A stretch of DNA of 64,000 bases from Limosilactobacillus reuteri (GCF_003072625.1 NZ_CP027805.1:866001-930000), one strand, 5' to 3'; shown: positions 37,582-46,838, counted from the first letter of the stretch. Notes: a model not told the origin generated them from the sequence alone. A program made the numbers and translations.

Positions 37582-37603
37582 CGAACATACGTTTAGGTAT
37601 AAT
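37582..37603 (+). promoter_or_regulatory. parE promoter with LexA-like box
   Basis: CGAACATACGTTT at 37582-37594 fits the Gram-positive LexA (DinR) box CGAAC-N4-GTTYG except at the last base. It lies just upstream of the -10 hexamer TATAAT (37598-37603); the -35 is weak. Binding there would block RNA polymerase. I recall Bacillus parEC as a LexA-regulated operon, which supports the reading. Confidence 0.55.
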
Positions 37604-37625
37604 ATTGGCAATGGGAGGTCATTTT

Positions 37626-39635
37626 GTGGCCAAAGAAGAAGTAAAATATGATGCCTCATCCATACAAGTATTAAAAGGGCTTGAGGCGGTACGAAAAAGA
37701 CCAGGGATGTATATTGGATCTACTGATTCTCGCGGATTGCATCACCTGGTATATGAAATAGTGGATAATGCCGTTGATGAAGCGTTATCCGGTTATGGTG
37801 ATGAGATTAACGTCACTATTGAAGCAGACAATGCGATTACAGTTCAAGATCATGGTCGGGGGATGCCGGTGGGAATGCATGCTTCTGGCAAACCAACACC
37901 TGAAGTTATTATGACGGTTCTTCATGCTGGAGGAAAATTTGGTCAGTCAGATGGTTATAAGACTTCAGGGGGACTTCATGGTGTTGGAGCTTCCGTTGTA
38001 AATGCCTTATCATCACATTTGACCCTGACAATTGTCCGTGATCACGTCCGTTACCAAGAAATTTTTAAGGATGGCGGTCAACCAGTTGGAACATTGAAAA
38101 AATTAGGAAAAACCAAAGCGGAGAACGGAACGACCGTCTCATTTAAGCCGGACCCGAAGATTTTTTCAACTACTGTTTATGACTATAATACCTTAGCTAA
38201 TCGGCTTCGTGAGTCGGCCTTTTTATTGAAAGGAATTAAGATTACCCTTACCGATAAGCGAGCTGGTCAAGAAAGACAAGATGTATTCCAGTTTGCCGAT
38301 GGAATTCAAGAATTCATTTCTTATCTTAACGAGGGTAAGGATGTTTTAGGAAAGACGCTTTACTTTGATGGAAAACAAGACGGGGTCGAAGTTGAAGTGG
38401 CAGCTCAATATAATGATGGTTATTCTGAGAGCTTGTTATCATTTGTCAACAATGTCCGAACTCCAGATGGTGGTACTCATGAAGCCGGATTCCGGAGTGC
38501 CTGGACGAAGACTTTCAATGAATATGCAAAAAAGGTTGGCCTGTTAAAAGCTAATGATAAAAATTTAGAAGGTAGTGATGTTCGGGAAGGGTTAACAGCG
38601 GTTATCTCTGTTCGGATTCCAGAACGTCTACTTCAATTTGAAGGCCAGACAAAGGATAAACTGGGAACTCCTGAAGCACGGAAAATTGTTGATGCAATTG
38701 TCAGTGAGCAGCTTAACTATGCCCTAATGGAAAACGGTGACTTTGCCCAGATGTTAATTCGTAAGGCATTAAAAGCGCGTGAAGCCCGAGAAGCTGCCCG
38801 CAAAGCCCGTAACCAAGCCCGTGGTGGTAAACGAAAGGGTAAAAAGGAACGTAATCTTTCTGGAAAATTGACTCCTGCCCAATCAAAAAATGCTAAGAAA
38901 AATGAATTATTCCTAGTTGAAGGGGATTCGGCCGGTGGTTCAGCTAAGCAGGGGCGTGACCGTAAATTCCAAGCAATTTTACCATTACGCGGAAAAGTGC
39001 TAAATACAGAAAAGGCGAAGTTAGATGATGTATTAAAAAACGAAGAATTGAATACAATTATCTATACTGTTGGTGCTGGTGCTGGTTCTGAATTTAATGT
39101 TGAAGATTCAAACTACGATAAGATTATTATTATGACAGATGCCGATGATGATGGCGCTCATATTCAGATTCTTCTTCTTACCTTCTTCTACAAATATATG
39201 CGGCCAATGATCGAAGCGGGAAAGATCTATATTGCTCTTCCACCACTTTATCGTTTGCAACGGGGACGAGGAGCTAAGACTAATATCACGTATGCGTGGA
39301 CTAATGAAGAATTAACAAAATTGACTAAAAAGATGGGCAAGGGAGCACAATTACAACGGTTCAAAGGGCTTGGTGAAATGAATGCTGATCAGTTGTGGGA
39401 AACGACGATGAATCCGGAAACCCGGACACTGATCCAAGTTCGTATTGAGGATGCTGAATTAGCTGAACGTCGTGTAACTACCTTGATGGGTAATAAGGTG
39501 GAACCACGGCGAGAATGGATTGAAGAAAATGTCCAATTCACGTTAGCCGATGATCAAGAATCTGATAAATTAGTTGAGAATAAAGGGCAATTACCTCAAA
39601 CTAAAGAGCCTACAATTAGTACATGGAATAAATAG
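37626..39635 (+). CDS. parE: DNA topoisomerase IV subunit B
   Basis: A 669-residue GHKL ATPase/Toprim protein. ATP site: EIVDNAVDEAL (about 41-51), HGRGMPVG, GGLHGVGASVVNALS. Toprim: FLVEGDSAGGSAKQGRD and IMTDADDDGAHIQ. With ParC it decatenates daughter chromosomes. GTG at 37626 follows GGGAGG at 37613-37618; an upstream in-frame TTG is rejected. parC follows after 18 bases. Confidence 0.97.
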   Translation: MAKEEVKYDASSIQVLKGLEAVRKRPGMYIGSTDSRGLHHLVYEIVDNAVDEALSGYGDEINVTIEADNAITVQDHGRGMPVGMHASGKPTPEVIMTVLHAGGKFGQSDGYKTSGGLHGVGASVVNALSSHLTLTIVRDHVRYQEIFKDGGQPVGTLKKLGKTKAENGTTVSFKPDPKIFSTTVYDYNTLANRLRESAFLLKGIKITLTDKRAGQERQDVFQFADGIQEFISYLNEGKDVLGKTLYFDGKQDGVEVEVAAQYNDGYSESLLSFVNNVRTPDGGTHEAGFRSAWTKTFNEYAKKVGLLKANDKNLEGSDVREGLTAVISVRIPERLLQFEGQTKDKLGTPEARKIVDAIVSEQLNYALMENGDFAQMLIRKALKAREAREAARKARNQARGGKRKGKKERNLSGKLTPAQSKNAKKNELFLVEGDSAGGSAKQGRDRKFQAILPLRGKVLNTEKAKLDDVLKNEELNTIIYTVGAGAGSEFNVEDSNYDKIIIMTDADDDGAHIQILLLTFFYKYMRPMIEAGKIYIALPPLYRLQRGRGAKTNITYAWTNEELTKLTKKMGKGAQLQRFKGLGEMNADQLWETTMNPETRTLIQVRIEDAELAERRVTTLMGNKVEPRREWIEENVQFTLADDQESDKLVENKGQLPQTKEPTISTWNK

Positions 39636-39653
39636 AGAAGGGAATCAAGTTTT

Positions 39654-42119
39654 GTGAGAAACGGAAAAATTGAACATATGACACTCGAACAGATCATGGG
39701 TGATCGTTTTGGGCGTTATTCAAAATCAATTATTCAAGAACGAGCTTTGCCTGATATTCGTGATGGATTAAAACCGGTTCAGCGCCGGATTTTATTTGCC
39801 ATGAATAAAGATGGAAATACTTATGATAAAGGATTTCGTAAGTCTGCTAAATCAGTCGGGAATGTAATGGGTAACTTCCACCCCCACGGGGATAGTTCAA
39901 TTTACGAAGCATTAGTCCGGTTAAGTCAGGATTGGAAATTACGTGAACCCCTGATTGAAATGCATGGTAATAATGGATCGATGGATGGTGATCCACCAGC
40001 TGCCATGCGTTATACTGAAGCCCGGCTTAGTAAAATAGCAGGTTTAATGCTTCAAGATATAGATAAAGATACAGTTGAGATGGCTTTAAACTTTGACGAT
40101 ACTGAAAAGGAACCGACAGTTTTACCAGCACGTATTCCGAACTTACTCGTTAATGGAGCAACTGGAATTTCTGCTGGATATGCTACTGAAATTCCAACGC
40201 ATAATTTAAGTGAAGTTCTTGATGCACTGATTTATCTTATCAAGCATCCAACTGCTTCTTTGGATAAGCTAATGGAATTTATTCCTGGACCTGATTTCCC
40301 AACTGGTGGAATCATTCAGGGGATTGATGGCATTCGTAAGGCATACCAGACTGGTCGCGGTCGGGTTGTAGTGCGAGCAAAAACGGAGATTGAAACCTTA
40401 CGGGGTGGTCGTCAACAAATTAATGTGACGGAGATTCCTTATGAAGTAAATAAGGCGCAACTGGTTAAGCGGATTAACGATCTGCGCCTTGCCAAAAAAG
40501 TTGAGGGAATTGCGGAAGCCCGCGATGAAACTGATCGTAGTGGCTTACGAATTGCAATCGAACTAAAGCGGGGAGCTAATGCGAACGGGATCCTTAATTA
40601 TTTATTAAAGAATACTGATTTACAGATCAATTATAATTTCAATATGGTTGCGATTGATGACCAGCGACCACTGCGTGTTGGCTTGAAACGGATTTTGACT
40701 TCCTATCTCGAATTCCAGAAAGAGATTATTCGTCGACGGACCCAATATAACCTAACGAAGGCTCAACAACGTTTGCATATTGTCGAAGGGTTAATCAAAG
40801 CACTCTCAATTTTAGATAAGGTCATTAAAACGATTCGGGCAAGTAAGAATCGTAAGGATGCAAAGGTAAACTTAGTAAAAGAATACAGCTTTACACCTGA
40901 ACAGGCTGAAGCAATTGTTACCTTGCAACTTTATCGCTTAACAAATACGGATGTAACTGAGCTAGAAAAAGAACAAGAGCAGCTAAATTCGCGGATTAAT
41001 GAATATCAGTTAATCTTAACTAACGAAAATGAGTTAGCAAAAGTCCTTACTAAGGAAATTAGGGCTATCAAGAAGGAATTTGGTAATCCACGCCGGACCA
41101 AGATTGAAAATCATGTTGAAAAACTTGAGATTGATACGAAAGTTACGGTTGCAAACGAAGATGTGGTGGTCTTAGTTTCGCATGCGGGCTATATCAAACG
41201 AAGCAGCATTCGTTCCTTCAAGGCGTCGGAGGCAGAAGAAAACGGTCTTCGAGAAGACGATTATCCATTATTGGTTCAACAAACGAATACATTATCGCAT
41301 TTATTTATGTTTACCAATCTTGGGCATATTATTTACCGACCAATTCATGAAATTGCAGATGCGCGGTGGAAGGATACCGGCGAACATATCTCCCAAACAA
41401 TCGGTTTAGCGGATAATGAAGAGATCATTAAAGCAATGATTTTTGATAAACTAGATCAGCCAGGAACAATCATCATGGGAACTAGCGATGGTCAAGTAAA
41501 GCAAACAGCCTTTAATGACTATAAGCCCGGTTCTCGTTACAAGAGTCATGCAAGTGTTGCAATTAAGCTCAGGGATAATGCGCGAGTTGTAAACGTTGAT
41601 TACTATGAACCAAGCAATGAGAATCGTTCACTACTAACAATTAGTCGTCAAGGATATGCAGTGCGGTATGATGTTGCGGATGTTCCTGTAACTGGGATCC
41701 GGACAGCTGGTGTACGGGCCATTAATCTGAAAGATGATGACCAAGTAGCAGATCAAATCTTGGTTAAAGATGGTCAAGATATTGCTGTAATTACTCAACG
41801 AGGAGCATTTAAGGAAATGTCCGTTGATGAGATTGAGGTTGGGGCACGAGCACGACGAGGAGAACTTGTCCTTCGGCGGTTAAAATCACATCCTCATGAA
41901 ATTGCGGACTTCCTTGCTTATGACCCTGATTATCAGGGAGCTTTTGAGACTATTACTAACCGGCCGGCATTCCAAGATATAATGGCTACCGACCATCATC
42001 TAAGTTCGATCAAGTCAAACGGGACTTTTGTAATTGACACCGATACGCAGGGGGAACCAGTAAACCTTCGAATGAAACAAACTAATATCTTAACGGAAGA
42101 ACCTGTTAGCCAAAATTAA
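39654..42119 (+). CDS. parC: DNA topoisomerase IV subunit A
   Basis: An 821-residue GyrA/ParC family protein. The active-site Tyr lies in AAMRYTEARLSK (about residue 122). The quinolone-resistance region reads HPHGDSSIYEAL, with the serine and glutamate usual for sensitive strains. The C-terminal half forms the beta-pinwheel DNA-wrapping domain. GTG at 39654 has AGAAGGGA about 10 bases upstream; an ATG at 39678 is the alternative start. Cotranscribed with parE. Confidence 0.96.
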   Translation: MRNGKIEHMTLEQIMGDRFGRYSKSIIQERALPDIRDGLKPVQRRILFAMNKDGNTYDKGFRKSAKSVGNVMGNFHPHGDSSIYEALVRLSQDWKLREPLIEMHGNNGSMDGDPPAAMRYTEARLSKIAGLMLQDIDKDTVEMALNFDDTEKEPTVLPARIPNLLVNGATGISAGYATEIPTHNLSEVLDALIYLIKHPTASLDKLMEFIPGPDFPTGGIIQGIDGIRKAYQTGRGRVVVRAKTEIETLRGGRQQINVTEIPYEVNKAQLVKRINDLRLAKKVEGIAEARDETDRSGLRIAIELKRGANANGILNYLLKNTDLQINYNFNMVAIDDQRPLRVGLKRILTSYLEFQKEIIRRRTQYNLTKAQQRLHIVEGLIKALSILDKVIKTIRASKNRKDAKVNLVKEYSFTPEQAEAIVTLQLYRLTNTDVTELEKEQEQLNSRINEYQLILTNENELAKVLTKEIRAIKKEFGNPRRTKIENHVEKLEIDTKVTVANEDVVVLVSHAGYIKRSSIRSFKASEAEENGLREDDYPLLVQQTNTLSHLFMFTNLGHIIYRPIHEIADARWKDTGEHISQTIGLADNEEIIKAMIFDKLDQPGTIIMGTSDGQVKQTAFNDYKPGSRYKSHASVAIKLRDNARVVNVDYYEPSNENRSLLTISRQGYAVRYDVADVPVTGIRTAGVRAINLKDDDQVADQILVKDGQDIAVITQRGAFKEMSVDEIEVGARARRGELVLRRLKSHPHEIADFLAYDPDYQGAFETITNRPAFQDIMATDHHLSSIKSNGTFVIDTDTQGEPVNLRMKQTNILTEEPVSQN

Positions 42120-42134
42120 AAGAAGGCGAAAAGT

Positions 42135-42590
42135 TTGGCGTATATTAAAGAAATTCGTGATCTGGTTGGGCACCGTCCCTTAATCATGACTAGTGCTTCT
42201 GGAGCGCTTTTAGACCAGCAAGGAGCTGTTTTGCTTCAAGAACGCGCAGATACTGGTGATTGGGGCTTCCCAGGCGGCTATATGGAATTTGGCGAATCTT
42301 TTGAGCAAACTGTAAAGCGCGAATTTAAAGAAGATGCGGGAATTGAAATTGTGCCTGTCAAACGACTAGCAATCTTTGATCAGGATTTTTATACTTATCC
42401 TAATGGTGACCGCGTTCAACCAATTAATGCTTTTTACTTGGTTGAAGAAACTAGCGCTAAACATTATCAGCCAAAAGTTACAGAAACGACAACCACTGAA
42501 TATTTTTCATTAGATGAAGAACCGCCACGCTTTTTTAACAGTCAGCATGAACAAATGTGGCAGATCTTAAAAGATTTTACCCATAATTAG
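42135..42590 (+). CDS. NUDIX hydrolase
   Basis: A 151-residue protein whose NUDIX box reads GGYMEFGESFEQTVKREFKE followed by DAGIEI (about 56-81), with Asp in place of one of the usual glutamates. It cleaves nucleoside-diphosphate-linked compounds; the substrate is unknown. The start TTG at 42135 is preceded by AGAAGG. It follows parC by 15 bases and may be cotranscribed. Confidence 0.88.
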   Translation: MAYIKEIRDLVGHRPLIMTSASGALLDQQGAVLLQERADTGDWGFPGGYMEFGESFEQTVKREFKEDAGIEIVPVKRLAIFDQDFYTYPNGDRVQPINAFYLVEETSAKHYQPKVTETTTTEYFSLDEEPPRFFNSQHEQMWQILKDFTHN

Positions 42591-42711
42591 GAAAGATATT
42601 TAATAATTGTTCTTTAATCTATTAACTTCCATGATAGAATAGAAAATGTAGATTGTTTCACCTACTAGAAATAACTAAGATTAAAGTAGTGAACAAACAG
42701 GAGGAATTTAT

Positions 42712-43647
42712 ATGAGCAAAGAATTAGTATTTGGACACCAAAAGCCTGATACAGATGCGATTACCGCTGCAATGGCATTTTCATACTTCCAAAACCAATT
42801 GGGATACGAAACTGAAGCGGTTGCTTTGGGTGAACCAAATGATGAGACTAAGTTTGCATTAAAGACTTTCGGTATGGAAGCACCACGCGTAATCGAAACT
42901 GCCGCAAACGAAGTAGATAAGGTAATGCTTGTAGATCACAACGAACCACAACAAAGTGTTAGTGATATTGATAAGGTCACTGTAACGCACTTAGTTGACC
43001 ACCACCGGATTGCCGGCTTTGAAACTGCCCAACCACTCTGGGCAACTGTTCGCCCTTACGGTTGTGTAAGCACAATCATTACAGAATTGTTCCAAGAAAA
43101 GCACATTAACATTCCTGCTAATTTAGCTGGGATGATGCTTTCTGCCATCATTTCTGATACTTTACTTTTGAAGTCACCAACTACAACTGACCACGATCGT
43201 GAAGCTGTTAAGTACTTAGCAAAGATTGCTGGTGTTGAAGATTACGAAAAGTACGGCATTGAAATGCTTAAGGCTGGTACTAACCTTGGTGCTAAGTCTG
43301 ATGCTGATATCGTTGATGGTGATGCTAAGACCTTTGAACTTGGCGGTAAGAAGGTTCGTATTGGTCAAGTTAACACTGTTGATTTAGATGATGTTTTTGC
43401 TCGTCAAGCTGATCTTGAAAGCCAAATGCAAAGTATGATGGATGATAACGATTATGATTTATTCTTATTAATCGCTACTAACATCTTAAACAGTGACTCC
43501 GAATTATTAGTTATTGGTGATCCTGCTGAAAAGGTTGAAGCAGCCTTTGGTAAGAAGCTTAACGAAAACAAGCGGATGAATTTACCAGGTGTTGTATCAC
43601 GGAAGAAACAAGTTGTTCCTCCTTTAACTGATGCATTCGAAGGTTAA
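42712..43647 (+). CDS. ppaC: Manganese-dependent inorganic pyrophosphatase
   Basis: A 311-residue DHH-family (family II) pyrophosphatase. Metal ligands are visible in [11 protein letters not shown] (about 6-16), VDHNEP (about 74-79) and VDHHRI (DHH, about 95-100). [16 protein letters not shown] and the C-terminal SRKKQVVP complete the active site. It hydrolyses pyrophosphate from biosynthetic reactions. GGAGGA precedes the ATG. Codon use is strongly biased, as expected for an abundant enzyme. Confidence 0.97.
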   Translation: MSKELVFGHQKPDTDAITAAMAFSYFQNQLGYETEAVALGEPNDETKFALKTFGMEAPRVIETAANEVDKVMLVDHNEPQQSVSDIDKVTVTHLVDHHRIAGFETAQPLWATVRPYGCVSTIITELFQEKHINIPANLAGMMLSAIISDTLLLKSPTTTDHDREAVKYLAKIAGVEDYEKYGIEMLKAGTNLGAKSDADIVDGDAKTFELGGKKVRIGQVNTVDLDDVFARQADLESQMQSMMDDNDYDLFLLIATNILNSDSELLVIGDPAEKVEAAFGKKLNENKRMNLPGVVSRKKQVVPPLTDAFEG

Positions 43648-43656
43648 TAAATTAAT

Positions 43657-43700
43657 AAAAAAAACTGAGAAAGATTTTGCGATTTTTCTCAGTTTTTTTT
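43657..43700 (+). terminator. Intrinsic terminator of ppaC
   Basis: AAAACTGAGAAA pairs with TTTCTCAGTTTTTTTT, ending in a T8 run. Confidence 0.9.
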
Positions 43701-43775
43701 GAGCTTTAAATTTCAAAGCTTACTCGTAATTAGTTAAAATGTAAGTACTGATTTTAAGAAATGGGGTTGATATTA

Positions 43776-44165
43776 ATGAATATCACATTTACTGACCAAG
43801 CTATTCAGCGTTTACAACGTTATGAATTATCATCCAAGAAGATGCTCCTAGACTTTGATGATGGGGTTGGCCCATTTTCTGCTGTTGGGAGCTGCAGTTT
43901 AGATGGTGATTATCGACTAATTCTTGTTAAAGAGGATTTAGAGACCCCAGATTATAATGAAAAAATTACCTCTAATTTAGGGGATGTTTTTATTAAAGAC
44001 CATACAGCAGTTCAATTTGATGATGAAATGGAAGTAAGATTTAATACGCGATACTTTACAATGCCACTTGTCAGTCCTAAACGTGTTTTAACGGATAATC
44101 TTGAAATTCTGGATCTTAGTAATACAGACTTAAATTCTCAAATTGATCGAGCACATGATTGCTAG
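43776..44165 (+). CDS. HesB/IscA-like family protein (YneR-like)
   Basis: A 129-residue protein with the beta-rich HesB-like fold pattern (ITFTDQAIQRLQRYE, LLLDFDDGVGPFS, VQFDDEMEVRFNTRYFTM). The three conserved cysteines of true IscA carriers are missing, so an iron-sulfur role is doubtful. Bacillus has a similar gene, yneR, beside plsY and parE. ATG at 43776 with ATGGGGTTG upstream. Confidence 0.7.
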   Translation: MNITFTDQAIQRLQRYELSSKKMLLDFDDGVGPFSAVGSCSLDGDYRLILVKEDLETPDYNEKITSNLGDVFIKDHTAVQFDDEMEVRFNTRYFTMPLVSPKRVLTDNLEILDLSNTDLNSQIDRAHDC

Positions 44166-44173
44166 GAACATAC

Positions 44174-44223
44174 TAAGGGAGCATGATAGAAGCCGAATGC
44201 GACTTCGCGATCACGCTCCCTTA
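44174..44223. terminator. Bidirectional terminator between convergent genes
   Basis: TAAGGGAGC..TGAT pairs with ATCA..GCTCCCTTA across an inner GAAGCCGAATGCGACTTC stem. It serves the HesB-like gene (+) and probably the membrane protein gene (-). Confidence 0.7.
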
Positions 44224-44229
44224 TTGCCT

Positions 44230-44553
44230 TTAAAGAATAATCCTGAAGATAAAAGTAATAATAATTGCAAAAATTCCAATAATCGTTGCATAAGAAAAAT
44301 GTTTACGTTGAGCTGGTTTAATTAATGCTTGCCTCCCCATGAAAATTGTAAATAAAGCCCATAAAAAAGTAGCAATGAGCAAAATATATAATTTCCAGCT
44401 AATTGGGAGATGGTGGTAAAAGTCGCCATAAAATACCATCATGCCGATAAACATCACAATGGCATAGGCATAGTTATCGCGGTGAAAGTTAAAATTAAAA
44501 AGATAAGCAAACACGCAAAATAATAAAATGCTAATAATATCGTTTAAAATCAT
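44230..44553 (-). CDS. Small polytopic membrane protein, unknown
   Basis: A 107-residue protein with three to four hydrophobic helices (ILLFCVFAYLFNF, YAIVMFIGMMVFYG, LYILLIATFLWALFTIF, TIIGIFAIIITFIFRI) and no catalytic motif. The start ATG at 44553 lies a few bases after AAGGAAGTGTGTAGAGGG; upstream ATGs would give 118-120 residues. Not recognised. Confidence 0.55.
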   Translation of the reverse strand: MILNDIISILLFCVFAYLFNFNFHRDNYAYAIVMFIGMMVFYGDFYHHLPISWKLYILLIATFLWALFTIFMGRQALIKPAQRKHFSYATIIGIFAIIITFIFRIIL

Positions 44554-44679
44554 ACCCTCTACACACTTCCTTATAATTTTCATTATAGTCATTAACGGGA
44601 TAAAGATAAAATATTAAGAAGCAATCGCAAATAATATGATATGATGGTCTTGTTAGAATTAATAAAGGCGGTGCTTGCA

Positions 44680-44820
44680 GTGAAGAAAAAAGCTATGCGA
44701 CGAGAAATAAAATTATTAACTGAAGAAAACCAACAATTGCGTCGATACACCTTATTAGCATCAATAGGAATTTTGTTAAGTATGATGATTGGGCTAGTTC
44801 GAATGGTTCAAAAAAATTAG
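44680..44820 (+). CDS. 46-residue single-span membrane protein
   Basis: GTG at 44680 with AAAGGCGG about 8 bases upstream opens a frame reading VKKKAMRREIKLLTEENQQL, then RRYTLLASIGILLSMMIGLV and a basic end, stopping at TAG 44818-44820. The layout is a charged coiled-coil-like N-terminus and one membrane helix. It lies 27 bases before the acetyltransferase gene, possibly cotranscribed. Function unknown. Confidence 0.6.
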   Translation: MKKKAMRREIKLLTEENQQLRRYTLLASIGILLSMMIGLVRMVQKN

Positions 44821-44847
44821 TTTAGGAAATTTTTAGAGGGAAGTATA

Positions 44848-45342
44848 GTGGAGTTAGGATATCGAAAAGCGACCCTTAAAGATCTACCAAAAATTGTTGA
44901 AGTTTATAATCAAGTTATTCCATCACGGTTAGCTACTGCGGATCTTACTCCGATAACGGTTGACGAACGGAAAAGGTGGCTTGAGGCGTTTGACAAAAAT
45001 CATCCCATCTGGGTAATTGAATATCAAAATGAGGTTCGCGGGTGGGTTGCCCTTGAGCATTTTTATGGTCGTCCAGCCTATGATCATACTAGTGAAATTG
45101 CTATTTACCTTGATCAACGGTTACGGAAACAAGGGGTAGGTACAAAAACTATGGAATTTATTATTCGTCAATTGCCTAAATTAACAGTTGATACAATCGT
45201 GGCTTATATTTTTGGTCATAATATTCCAAGTTTGAAATTGTTTAAATCATTTGGTTTTACTCAATGGGGGCTTTTACCACAAGTGGCAGAGCTTGATGGG
45301 ATTAAACGTGATTTAGTTATTTTAGGACGTCATTTTAAATGA
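44848..45342 (+). CDS. GNAT-family N-acetyltransferase (Pat/phosphinothricin type)
   Basis: A 164-residue GNAT protein. The acetyl-CoA site reads IAIYLDQRLRKQGVGTKTME (about 90-109), and the N-terminus YRKATLKDLPKIVEVYNQVI is typical of the phosphinothricin acetyltransferase-like group. The acceptor is unknown. GTG at 44848 follows GAGGG with 7 bases between. Separate in type from the GNAT at 54541. Confidence 0.85.
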   Translation: MELGYRKATLKDLPKIVEVYNQVIPSRLATADLTPITVDERKRWLEAFDKNHPIWVIEYQNEVRGWVALEHFYGRPAYDHTSEIAIYLDQRLRKQGVGTKTMEFIIRQLPKLTVDTIVAYIFGHNIPSLKLFKSFGFTQWGLLPQVAELDGIKRDLVILGRHFK

Positions 45343-45505
45343 TTATTAAAAAGAGTGTGGTATAAGTTCGAACACGTCCATAAGAATAAGAAGCAAGCAG
45401 AATAGGCCCCCAACGCCCGGTAAAGCCGAACGCTGGAGGCATATATTGTATATATGGGAGCTCTATGTTAAAAACGAAGGTGCCCGTGATACTTAGCTCG
45501 TTCCC
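45343..45505. other. Structured intergenic region between convergent GNAT and asp23-like genes
   Basis: No gene is seen. It has an imperfect stem GCCCCCAACG..CGCTGGAGGC (about 45408-45440) and the palindrome CATATATTGTATATATG (45442-45458). It is probably terminators or an RNA element of the minus-strand operon 3' end; not recognised. Confidence 0.4.
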
Positions 45506-45889
45506 TTATTTTGAATCTTTTTCTACTTCTTCTCTTGTTTTAACGTCATTGATATGTAACTCAAATTTAACTAAATTCAAGCCAGTCATTTTATTAATTG
45601 CATGCTGGACCTCAGAACAAACAGCCTTAAAAATTTCTGGAGCACTTTTGCCATATTCGATGGTAGCTTCCATTTTTAATGCAACTTGCTTTTCACCAAC
45701 ATCAGCATCGATTCCCTTTGTTGGATTGCTTCCGGAAGTTACTTTATCTGCTAATTCACTAAACATATTTCCGTCGAGGGAAAGGATCCCCGGGACTTTG
45801 CTAGCGGTAATTCCAGCAATTTTTTCAATTACCTGATCATCAAATGTTAATTGTTCATCAATTGTTTTATTATTTGTAGTGGTTGTCAT
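45506..45889 (-). CDS. Asp23/Gls24 family envelope stress response protein
   Basis: A 127-residue protein with the Asp23 pattern LTFDDQVIEKIAGITASKVPGILSL split here as VIEKIAGITASKVPGIL (about 20-36), followed by KGIDADVGEKQVALKMEATIEYG and INKMTGLNLVKFELHINDV. Asp23 proteins coat the inner membrane face, anchored by AmaP. It is last in the amaP-DUF2273-asp23 operon, read right to left. Confidence 0.92.
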   Translation of the reverse strand: MTTTTNNKTIDEQLTFDDQVIEKIAGITASKVPGILSLDGNMFSELADKVTSGSNPTKGIDADVGEKQVALKMEATIEYGKSAPEIFKAVCSEVQHAINKMTGLNLVKFELHINDVKTREEVEKDSK

Positions 45890-45906
45890 ATTAATTCCTC
45901 CTTGAA

Positions 45907-46098
45907 TTAGTTGGCAAATTTATCTAACATTTTTATCGCGAGTTTATTTAATGAATAGCCTTTTGCATCAAGAACATAGCCAATTCCGCCTAAGATAGTG
46001 ACAGCTAACAGAATGCCAATCATTGGGAAAAAGCCCCACATAATCCAACTAATGCTGATAAGCAGTCCTAAGATAACGCCAATTGTAGCAAGTTTCAT
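45907..46098 (-). CDS. DUF2273 small membrane protein
   Basis: A 63-residue protein that is nearly all hydrophobic, with two membrane helices (IGVILGLLISISWIMWGFFP, MIGILLAVTILGGIGYVLDA). It lies between amaP and asp23, the standard place for a DUF2273 protein in lactobacilli. GGGAGG precedes the ATG. Confidence 0.85.
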   Translation of the reverse strand: MKLATIGVILGLLISISWIMWGFFPMIGILLAVTILGGIGYVLDAKGYSLNKLAIKMLDKFAN

Positions 46099-46112
46099 AT
46101 AGTACCTCCCTT

Positions 46113-46658
46113 TTAGACAATGTTGACTGATTCTTTGTTTGAGTAGGGACTTAGCTTAATGTGTAATTTATTAAGATCAATGTCGAAGTCTCGTTTAAGG
46201 TTTTCTTTAATTGTCTGGAGTAGTACTGTATGAATTAGTTTTGGATTGGTCCTCTTAGAGAGCATTCCATGAACGGTGACGTCTGCGTTGCGATTGTTAC
46301 GGTGCATCTTGAGTTTAATTACGGGATTGTAAAGATCAAATTTAGCAATTGAAGTAGTTAAGCTATGTTCAACTGCATGTTGATCAATTTGAACTTTATT
46401 AGCACCATCCTTAGCGATTGTCATTTGTTTAGTCGTTGTTGGGCGAAAAACGGCAATTGCTATTACGGTTAAAGCAACGATGATTAAAAATACTGCGACT
46501 CCGGCTGAGAAACTTTGACCGATGGGGCTGTGAAGCCAATCGTTAACTGGAATCATCCAAGTTTGGTCACGATAAAACCATAATGATACGACAGCGATTC
46601 CAATAATTACCTGAAGCATCATCACAAATGAAACCCACCATTTTTTCCATGCGGCCAT
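46113..46658 (-). CDS. amaP: Alkaline shock response membrane anchor protein AmaP
   Basis: A 181-residue protein with two N-terminal transmembrane helices (WVSFVMMLQVIIGIAVVSLW and FSAGVAVFLIIVALTVIAIA) and a C-terminal cytoplasmic domain related to Asp23. It anchors Asp23 to the membrane. It is the first gene of the operon. The start ATG at 46658 has AAGAAAGTGG upstream; a GTG at 46667 is the alternative. Confidence 0.88.
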   Translation of the reverse strand: MAAWKKWWVSFVMMLQVIIGIAVVSLWFYRDQTWMIPVNDWLHSPIGQSFSAGVAVFLIIVALTVIAIAVFRPTTTKQMTIAKDGANKVQIDQHAVEHSLTTSIAKFDLYNPVIKLKMHRNNRNADVTVHGMLSKRTNPKLIHTVLLQTIKENLKRDFDIDLNKLHIKLSPYSNKESVNIV

Positions 46659-46714
46659 TAGTACCACTTTCTTTCTATAAATGTTTTTTTACTATGAATT
46701 AATAATAACATAGG

Positions 46715-46728
46715 AGAAAGCGCTTTAC
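46715..46728 (-). promoter_or_regulatory. cre-like site (CcpA) upstream of amaP
   Basis: AGAAAGCGCTTTAC matches the cre consensus WGWAARCGYTTWCW at 12 of 14 positions and contains the palindrome AAAGCGCTTT. It lies 57 bases upstream of the amaP start, so carbon catabolite control of the envelope-stress operon is possible. Confidence 0.5.
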
Positions 46729-46787
46729 GTTGATTACAAAAATGCTAAAGGTAATATTAAGAAACTATTAACAGAATAGTCATAATT

Positions 46788-46834
46788 AAAAATCGATCTT
46801 ACAATCATGTTCCGATGTAAGATCGATTTTTTGA
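46788..46834 (-). terminator. Intrinsic terminator of gntK (first paralogue)
   Basis: AAAAATCGATCTTACA (46788-46803) is complementary to TGTAAGATCGATTTTT (46816-46831), giving a strong stem with U tract on either strand. It lies directly after the gluconate kinase stop. Confidence 0.88.
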
Positions 46835-46838
46835 TTCT

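Noticed and set aside
39890..39930. Quinolone resistance mutation in ParC
   Set aside because: The region reads HPHGDSSIYEAL with serine and glutamate at the usual sensitive positions.
45360..45380. LexA-like GTTCGAACACG near the end of the GNAT gene at 44848
   Set aside because: It lacks the right half GTTYG at correct spacing and is not at a promoter.
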